From the NCBI GenBank assembly GCA_905397405.1, contig CAJPVJ010000385.1, forward strand, positions 1-26,817: DNA of 26,817 bases, in the 5' to 3' direction. This document shows positions 19,783 to 26,817 of this stretch, in pieces. The position numbers were made by a program, and so were the translations under genes. How positions within the stretch are numbered: position 1 is the first letter of the stretch; the number at the start of each line of letters is the position of its first letter. Under the pieces are notes generated by a model that worked only from the letters and a program-made list of their open reading frames with translations, searched no databases and had not been told where the DNA came from. The DNA comes from Oppiella nova (Eukaryota; Arthropoda; Arachnida; Sarcoptiformes; Oppiidae).

Positions 19783-20706
19783 TTTGTTTTAGTTTTATAA
19801 AATGTAATGTTTTTATATAGTTTATATGTGCTAATCAGGATATTATATGTAAATAATATTATATCACTTTATATAATACATTATATTATAATGTATTAAT
19901 ATTAGTATACTATAGATTTATATTTTTAATATTATACTTTTGATTTTCGTTTATGATTTTGATTTTAAATAAAGAATTAAATTTATATTTTATTTTATTA
20001 CTTAATACTTATTGATTTGTATTGTATATAACAAAGTTATTTTTAGTTGTTCAGTTATTAGATTTTTTTTAAATAGCTAGTTAGACCTTTTTTCTTTATT
20101 ATTAATAAATATTATTTATTGTATTATATGTTTGCAAAATTAATTACTGTTATAAATAAGTCGATATAAATATTATCTAATAAGTTAACATACTTTATAT
20201 CAATGATATTAATTTAAAAATAATACACTAAAATAAATTATCATCGTCCTTATTGTTTTATAAATATCAATAAATTATTAACGATAATAATACATGTTAA
20301 TTATTATGAAACGTTAATTATTAGTATACTCTGTAGACTACACTGTAAACTCTACAGTACTTTATATGAATGTAATATGAAATTGTTCATAATATTTTTG
20401 TTTGATAATATAATGTTTAATAATGTATATTAAGACATAAAAAATATTCCCAAGTCTGTGTCGCCATGGTAATTTACATTTACATTTGTTTTGTTATCTA
20501 CTATTTGTGCAGATATTATTGAGTTTAAGTGTACTGTGTCATAGTTATGTGTACACAATTAAATAATATAATTGCTTTTTATGTGCATAACTTGAAACCT
20601 AAGACATTGTAACATTTATTAACATTGTAACATGTATATTAAAATATTTTTACAATTTTTTGTTAATTCATAATTATCTACCTAAAATCAAAAGTTTATA
20701 AAAACA
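19783..20706. other. Intergenic, transporter 3' UTR to nuclear receptor 5' flank
   Basis: Very AT-rich with no coding frame. An AATAAA at 19968-19973, about 190 bp after the stop, is the most likely transporter poly(A) signal. The right part must hold the receptor promoter, but no element is recognised. Confidence 0.5.
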
Positions 20707-22414
20707 ATGTTGCACTTGAAATGTCTCATATGTGGTGATGTAGCAAACGGTATACCGTATAATATTTATATTTATAATTAAAAAAATAATTTGCAAAATT
20801 AATGTACCCAGGCAAACATTATGAAGTGATCAGCTGTGTCTCGTGTAAGGAGTTTTTCCGGCGAAATGCCCTCAAAAATGACGTATTTATAGATTATTCA
20901 AAACAACGAGTAAAATGTATAATATTTTTAATGACAACATATTGTAACAGGTATTCAATTGTCGTCTCAACGGAAACTGTAAAATAGACGCAAAGTCAAG
21001 GAAAAGGTGCCGTAACTGTAGACTTAAAAAGTGTTACGACGTGGGTATGAAAAAGGTAAAATATTCACCTTGTTACTATATACTATCAAAAATGTTTATA
21101 ATTTACAAATTTTTATATAAATGATTAGGATTACATAATTGTGAGACATTTTATTAAGCATGGTAAAAACTACGAGCATTCAGATAACAGTTACGTTGGT
21201 GACCATGAAAATGATAATTCAATAGTTTCATCTACATTAATTAATGACCAGGATTATTACCTTAATAATCAAGTATCTGTTATAAGGGAAAATCCTAGTC
21301 CTTTCCATGACATTCCGTTAATAGACCTCGAGTCAGATTACCTTGATGATAATAAATGTTTGGAGGCATTTGTAAATGAAATTACTGATCTTATTGACCA
21401 GCAAAATGAGCCTGATACCTCATTAGTGCCTTATATAAATAGACCTGTCACAGATTATCGGAATCAACTAAATGAGCTAGAAGGTAGCACGCTGCAACAA
21501 TTATTACGAGCAACTGATCTGGCTCAATTTAGTATCGCTCAAGATTGTGTCGACTACGCTAATGGTGTGGACCAACTATTGGGCACCCGGTGCCCGGTGC
21601 TGAGCCGTAACGTTACAATATTCACGCAAATATTTAATAATTTAACACATTTTAATTGCCTATGCGAGTCTGATATTAAAACATTAAAAAAGTATTTATT
21701 ATCGGTATTTGTTATACGTTGTGTACCCAGCTACGACTGCGAAAGTAACCAGTTACATTTTAGTACTGTGAGTATATATATATATAATTTTGTATAAAAA
21801 ATAATTAACGTACTGTATTAATATAGTAATTACTATTTTAGGACAATCATATATCAATTACGTGTAGCTTAAACTTACTGCAAGAATTACCCAGGAACAT
21901 TTATCAATTAATTACACAGTATTATCAACTCGTGTCCAAGGAATGGGATAACGATCTTGTTATTCTTGACCTGGTAAATTATATTTAACATATTGACTTC
22001 AATTACAATTAAATTATTATTATTTATTGTACTAGCTAACTGCAATAACCCTATTCAATCCAAACCGACCTGACCTTAAACATAGTAACACAGTAAAGTA
22101 TGCTGATGAATTTATAATATTATATAATAATGAAACACACATTTAATTAGCTAATCAAGTGCAATTTATAAAATAGGTACCAGCAACAACTATGCAAACA
22201 TTTGCTGCGCCGTTATTTGCAATTAAAATATCGCACGGATTCAGAGTGTGAGCGAAAATATTGCCGCCTAATGGCTACGATAGACGTACTCGAAGTGGTG
22301 CTACAAAATCAATGGCAAAATATACTGGAGTTGCGGCCGGAGTTATGGTACACCAGGAGTCTTATGAAACTTATATTTAATGCCAATTCAATGCAATATA
22401 GAATTAAATTTTAA
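20707..22414 (+). CDS. Nuclear receptor with HR96-like DNA-binding domain
   Basis: Seven exons with matching phases: 20707-20749, 20812-20882, 20951-21055, 21129-21767, 21842-21973, 22036-22092, 22184-22414; 425 residues. First finger CLICGD...HYEVISCVSCKEFFRR and second finger CRLNGNCKIDAKSRKRCRNC give all eight zinc-binding cysteines. KCYDVGMKKDYI closes the domain. FFRRNALKN and the D[VI]GMKK extension match the NR1J/HR96 and DAF-12 group, known for sensing lipophilic xenobiotics and sterols. Odd points: the A/B region is only five residues; the P-box has V where this group has E (CVSCK rather than CESCK) and E where it has A. The hinge (21129-21500) is long and acidic. The ligand-binding region keeps helix 7-8-like LTAITLFNPNRPDL, but no AF-2 activation helix is visible after the last helix. 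It may therefore bind DNA without normal coactivator recruitment (inference). Confidence 0.82.
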
Positions 22415-23826
22415 AAATTTTATGAACCCATCATATGATTTATTGTAGATAGCTTAATTATAAAGTTAGTAAGTATTTAATATATTTATTATAATTATAT
22501 AAGTGGTTAATCATAAATGAATAGTTTTATAATCAAAATAATTATTAGTTTATTTATTAAAATACTGTTTAGTAATACACTATTCAATTTATATATTAAT
22601 AATAATTTTCACAAACAAAATTTAATTACATTATAATCAAGTATTAAACTAAATATTTTTTTATTATAAATATTACATTATTATATTATTGTTAAATATT
22701 TAAACCATAATTTATTCATTTTAATATTAAATGATAAACTATGCAAATGTGTGTATTATAAGTTATTTATGAAATTAATTTATTTTATTTATAAATTATT
22801 TTATAATAATCAAAAATATGTAATGTTAATCAAAAAATGTTTCAAATACATTTTTATTTGTGTTTATTATAAGTAAACTAAAATTAATAACTGTCCTTAT
22901 GATATAACTATAATAACATTGCTTAATAAAATATAATTAACTTTATTGAGTTTTTATCACGAGCAAACAATTTATTTATTTATTAATAAATCATTTTATG
23001 TTAGAAGTTATTATAATGTTAAATATTTTTTGCAATATTAATAAATTAAATANGCAAACAATTTATTTATTTATTAATAAATCATTTTATGTTAGAAGTT
23101 ATTATAATGTTAAATATTTTTTGCAATATTAATAAATTAAATATTCCTATAAATTATATATTTTTAATAAATTATATATTGTAGAATTTGAAATTCTGTT
23201 TATTAATAATTTATGAAATACTTATTAAATACTGTACCTTATAACTATTATGGTTGGTAACAGATGTATGAGTTGTCCTCTATTTGACTTTCAGACATAG
23301 TCTACCTTACATTAATTGTATATTTCCTGTATTTCTGAGGTGTTCGGTTACTCCTACATCTGTTCACATGAACATTACACAACACCTTACTTGAAATACG
23401 TTTGTCTAACGTTTGCATTATGAATATATTCTTGTTGCGCTTGATTCTAAGAGTAAGAGTTATTTTGTATGTCTGTCTGAACGGTTGATTTTTAATAAAA
23501 TATTTGATTTATTTTGAATGCTTAGAATATAATTTATATTTATGATGTAGTCTATGACTATTACCGATTCATGCAAGTGGCCAACGCGGCGGCCACTCTG
23601 CAATATTTTCAATAACTTAAAGTAGTTGCTTGAAAATATTTAACCAAGTAAAAACAAATAAATTGTTTATATTTTATGAGCGCTTATAAAGCTATTGATT
23701 TTTTTTCATAATTTAGTAAAGTAGTGTGTGGAAATTATTAAATAAATATTTTTATAAAATTAAATTTATAATACAGTGTTTCATAACATGTATCAATAAT
23801 ACATAGTTTCTAAAAGTATATTCAAA
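22415..23826. other. AT-rich intergenic stretch with a contig join
   Basis: No gene seen. It contains a single N at 23053 between two identical 90-bp copies. 23250-23490 is less AT-rich but has only very short frames on both strands. A 22-bp GC-rich hairpin lies at 23576-23597. Confidence 0.55.
22963..23143. repeat. 90-bp direct duplicate around a single N (assembly join)
   Basis: 22963-23052 and 23054-23143 are identical, with N at 23053. This is what two contigs that overlap by 90 bp look like when placed end to end without merging. It is probably an artefact and not a real tandem repeat. Confidence 0.9.
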
Positions 23827-25286
23827 ATGTTAAGCAATGTAAAAATCATTATTGCTGCAAATCATGTAAGTAATTTAATTAATTAAAAAGTAAATAACTC
23901 TAATTTAATAACTCTAAAAACATTTACTATTAGGTGCCACCGTATATTTATCTTAATCAAAGTGAACTAGATATAAAACCAAAGTTCATTGACGGATTAG
24001 AAGTGAATTTGATACATGCCTTAAAATATATATTAAATTTTACCTTGGAAATTAACTATTGTCACCAAGATTGGGGCGTTAAACTAGTTGATAATAATTG
24101 GACTGGCTTAGTTGGCACATTAGCTGGAAATGTATGTTTTTAAAATTCAATATTATGATTATTATTGTTTTTTTCAAATTTAGCAAGCTGATTTAGGTAT
24201 CAGTGCGTTGACATTAACGTCAGAGCGAACAAATGTAATTGATTATTTGTACCCTCATGAAATTGACTCATATACTTTTACGGCACCACCACCTAAACAC
24301 CATGTTCATCTAAATTTATTCGACGTTTTTGATAAATACATTTGGGCATCATTATTTTTATCACTTTTAATAATATTTATTTTAATAAACTTTATGTCAT
24401 ATGGCACTAAATTTGTCATGGCTATTTTAATAAATTTAATTAAAATTCTATTTAAGCAAGGAATTAAGATCGAATGGATTAATAAATGTTCTGTTCGATT
24501 TCTTATTTTCACCTGGCTATTGTTATGCTTTATATTAAGCACATATTATTCAAATATTGTCTACTCATATATAGCAAGTCCTCATGAGCAATGTATTAAT
24601 ACAATCGATGAATTGAAAATAGCTTGCTTAAATGAAAATATAAACGTTTTAATATTGAAGGATTCGCCAACAGCTTGGCTAATTAAGGTAAGCTTATAAA
24701 ATAATCTAGGTGACAAATTGTAACAAATATATTTTAATCAAAACTATTTTACATATAAGAACGAACAGGTTAAATCTAGAATAAATTTCGGAGGTCATGA
24801 AAAATTTATCGCGACCACCATGCTGCAATATGATATGCTAAAACAATCACCCTCGCAAAATTCGATAGTGGGCTATCGAAAGTTTCTATTATTTCACCTT
24901 AAACAATATGGTGTCACTAAAAATTACGTACCACAAATGACCGATGAGACTTCGATCTCGATCCTTTTGAATGCTATATTTTTGCGCAAAAATTTTCCAT
25001 ATAAACAGAAATTTAATAAATTGTAAGTAGGTGGTTATTTTTTAAAAATCTGTATTAAAAATAAATGTGAATTGCTTCTATTTTCAGATTATCGTATATA
25101 ACAAATTCTGGCTTGATCAATTTGTGGTCGAATAAATATTTTCCAGATAATTATATTTTGTCAACTAATCATTGGCACCCATTAAAATTGTTTAATTGCC
25201 ATTCAATGTATGTTATTTATTTAGTTGGAAATATATTCTCAGCTATAATTATATTAATTGAAATCGTGTTTAAAATATATAAATAA
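23827..25286 (+). CDS. Divergent ionotropic receptor (iGluR-related chemoreceptor)
   Basis: Five exons with matching phases: 23827-23865, 23934-24131, 24184-24687, 24760-25022, 25088-25286; 400 residues, TAA at 25284-25286, AATAAA overlapping it. The protein starts almost at the ligand-binding S1 lobe (ANHVPPYIYL, DGLEVNLIHAL, WTGLVGTLAGNQADLG). LTSERTNVIDY keeps the arginine that binds the ligand carboxylate in iGluRs. TM1 is at about residues 130-152. A pore-like hydrophobic segment and TM3 follow (FTWLLLCFILSTYY), with no canonical SYTANLAAFLT. Then comes S2, with a final TM (NIFSAIIILIEIVF). There is no amino-terminal domain and no signal peptide, so it resembles the short divergent IRs of arthropods, or a 5' exon is missing. 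Role inferred: chemosensory cation channel. Confidence 0.75.
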
Positions 25287-25573
25287 ATAATTGTACTGTA
25301 ATTGTAACAAAAAATACACACTTCAATTAATGTTACTTGAACAAAAATAATTAATGTTGTTATTATTGATCAATTTTTATACACAACGTAAACAAGTATT
25401 ATAATTTATTTTTAATATAAAATTTTTGATTCAAATTTAAATAAAATATTTTAATGTAATAAACAATTTTAATGTTTGTACATAGTACATTTACAATATG
25501 GTATTAACTGTAATATAATATAAATTATTTCTCATATAACTATTTATATAATAATGTTAATATAATAATATAT

Positions 25574-25744
25574 TCATCTTGCTTCATACTCGCATAAATT
25601 AAATGCATTGCAAAATTGCCCTGGTGGACATCCGCCAACAGCCCCTGGTATATCAATAAGATAAATCTGACCACCATACACCGTATTCATATAGATGACC
25701 ATGACCACAATCAGCATCGTAATTTTACCACTTAAATAAGTCAT
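25574..25744 (-). CDS. Putative small secreted cysteine peptide, 56 residues
   Basis: Minus strand, ATG at 25744-25742, TGA at 25576-25574. The N-terminus (KITMLIVVMVIYMNTVYG) looks like a signal peptide, with likely cleavage after G24. The mature part is short and ends in a motif with three cysteines (GGCPPGQFCNAFNLC, spacing C-x5-C-x5-C). An odd cysteine count suggests a dimer or a missing exon. The stretch is distinctly less AT-rich than its flanks. Family unknown; it could be a peptide hormone, an antimicrobial or another small secreted protein. No function is claimed. It is too short to rule out chance, but signal, cysteines and base composition agree. Confidence 0.5.
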   Translation of the reverse strand: MTYLSGKITMLIVVMVIYMNTVYGGQIYLIDIPGAVGGCPPGQFCNAFNLCEYEAR

Positions 25745-26817
25745 TGCGTTGTAATATATTATTTATTCAGGCACAAATTATTTAAATGTTTTTATTTTAA
25801 AGCTTCCACTAATAATATTGTAGAAAATTGTTTTTATAATTTATTTATAAATAAAACTAGCTTACGAAATAAATTTTGTTGGCATAAGTAGTTTGCTAAT
25901 AAAAATTATATGATAAGGAAAATATAATTACTTTTATTTGGGTCATATGTCTGACAATATTTTTTTAATTAACTATATTTTGATAATAATTTATTATGTA
26001 ACATACAGTATACTAGTTATACCTTATCATTTTGCTATAACTTGATTAATAAATAATATTTGTGTCTAGAATTTAGATCAAAAAGTGTGTAAAAATAGAT
26101 TTTACAAAAATTAATTGTTTGATTTTATGAATTATATGTCTATGGATAATAATTCAAAAGCCAAATTAGAACAAGCACAATTTTATTTAAAGTTATTTAT
26201 AAATAACATGTCTAAAAATTAGGTGAACATTAATTGTTTTTATCATAACGTCCTTGATGATCTTATCTAAGATTATTATCATTAATTTTTAATTTTAAAA
26301 TTGATAGAGTTTATACAGTATAAAAGGAACATTTACAGATTAGGTGTATATTTTTACTCACGTCAATACCTGGTGCTTTCAGTCAATATTGATAATTTAA
26401 ACTGACCTTGTAGATTGTGTAGATGTTTATTAGATTATGTATTAATGATAAGACATAATATTTTGTATTGTTTGTATTTTATACTTATAACTCGAGCTAA
26501 ATATAGCGCCTTCCCTCATAATGTCAAGGATAACAACACTTATTATAAAAATTTTCCAGTACAAAAAGATAAAATTATCTAAATAATCAAATTATGATAT
26601 ACAACTTTAGGCATAAATTAATTGCACTAAAATTATGGTTCAAAAATGAGCTCACAAAGTTTTTAATGCACTTAATAAACCGGACTAAAAATGCACTAAA
26701 ATATGCACTAAAATTTCATTAATTATACACTCTACATTAGATAAATATATTTATCACAATGATAAATTTTATCAACATCAAACAAAACGTATAAATACTT
26801 GGATTCAAAACTGTTTA
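25745..26817. other. AT-rich intergenic end of the window
   Basis: No coding frame on either strand that I can support. At 26630-26715 the word TGCACTAAAA or a close variant occurs several times (about 26630, 26690 and 26705), a minor AT-rich repeat of unknown meaning. Confidence 0.5.

Noticed and set aside
22963-23143. Genuine tandem repeat, or a CRISPR-like pair
   Set aside because: Two exact copies separated only by an N indicate a contig overlap. No repeat array with spacers was seen anywhere in the window.
23420-23489. Short frame MNIFLLRLILRVRV as a possible signal-peptide exon of the ionotropic receptor
   Set aside because: No 3' splice site lets it join in frame with the exon at 23827, and that exon has its own ATG.

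Overview
The window looks like AT-rich arthropod nuclear DNA, most likely from an acariform (perhaps oribatid) mite. I infer this from the gene set: single-exon gustatory-receptor-like genes in tandem, a short ionotropic receptor, a divergent HR96-type nuclear receptor and an ABCC4-type transporter. Introns are mostly 50-90 nt with GT-AG ends. No organism-specific marker is present, so the taxon is an inference.

Layout. 1-143 holds the 5' end of a leftward gene with an AT-hook-like motif. 962-1347 is a small GC-rich repeat element with short inverted ends. 2071-9982 is a rightward array of four intronless 7-TM chemoreceptor genes with relics of receptor 3' ends between them. A fifth, broken and mosaic copy lies on the minus strand at 12702-13602. 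10082-19782 holds an ABCC4-like transporter cut in two: exons 1-5 and the first 123 nt of exon 6 are on the minus strand (11481 to 10082), and full exon 6 to exon 17 are on the plus strand (14302 to 19782). 20707-22414 is a seven-exon nuclear receptor with an HR96-like DNA-binding domain. 23827-25286 is a five-exon ionotropic receptor. 25574-25744 (minus) is a 56-residue putative secreted cysteine peptide. The remainder is AT-rich intergenic DNA.

Main result. The two transporter halves meet at a perfect 123-bp inverted repeat of exon 6 (10082-10204 and 14302-14424). Turning 10205-14301 around on paper puts all 17 exons on one strand in order. Every splice phase then agrees, and the open frame is 1329 residues, the usual length of short ABCC4-type proteins. 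The same flip puts the fifth chemoreceptor copy head-to-tail with the other four. So the window carries either a real inversion that breaks the transporter or an assembly orientation error. A 1-N contig join at 23053 flanked by identical 90-bp copies shows that this assembly does contain unmerged contig overlaps.

Second result. Eight of the nine transporter introns longer than 150 nt consist of a minimal intron of about 60-90 nt plus one foldback (MITE-like) insertion, and one of these insertions carries a nested hAT-like element with a near-perfect 8-bp target duplication.

Working together: the chemoreceptors and the ionotropic receptor would detect external chemicals, the HR96-like receptor could respond to internal lipophilic compounds, and the ABCC4-like pump would export organic anions or conjugates. 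This reading comes from gene families and is not shown by the sequence.
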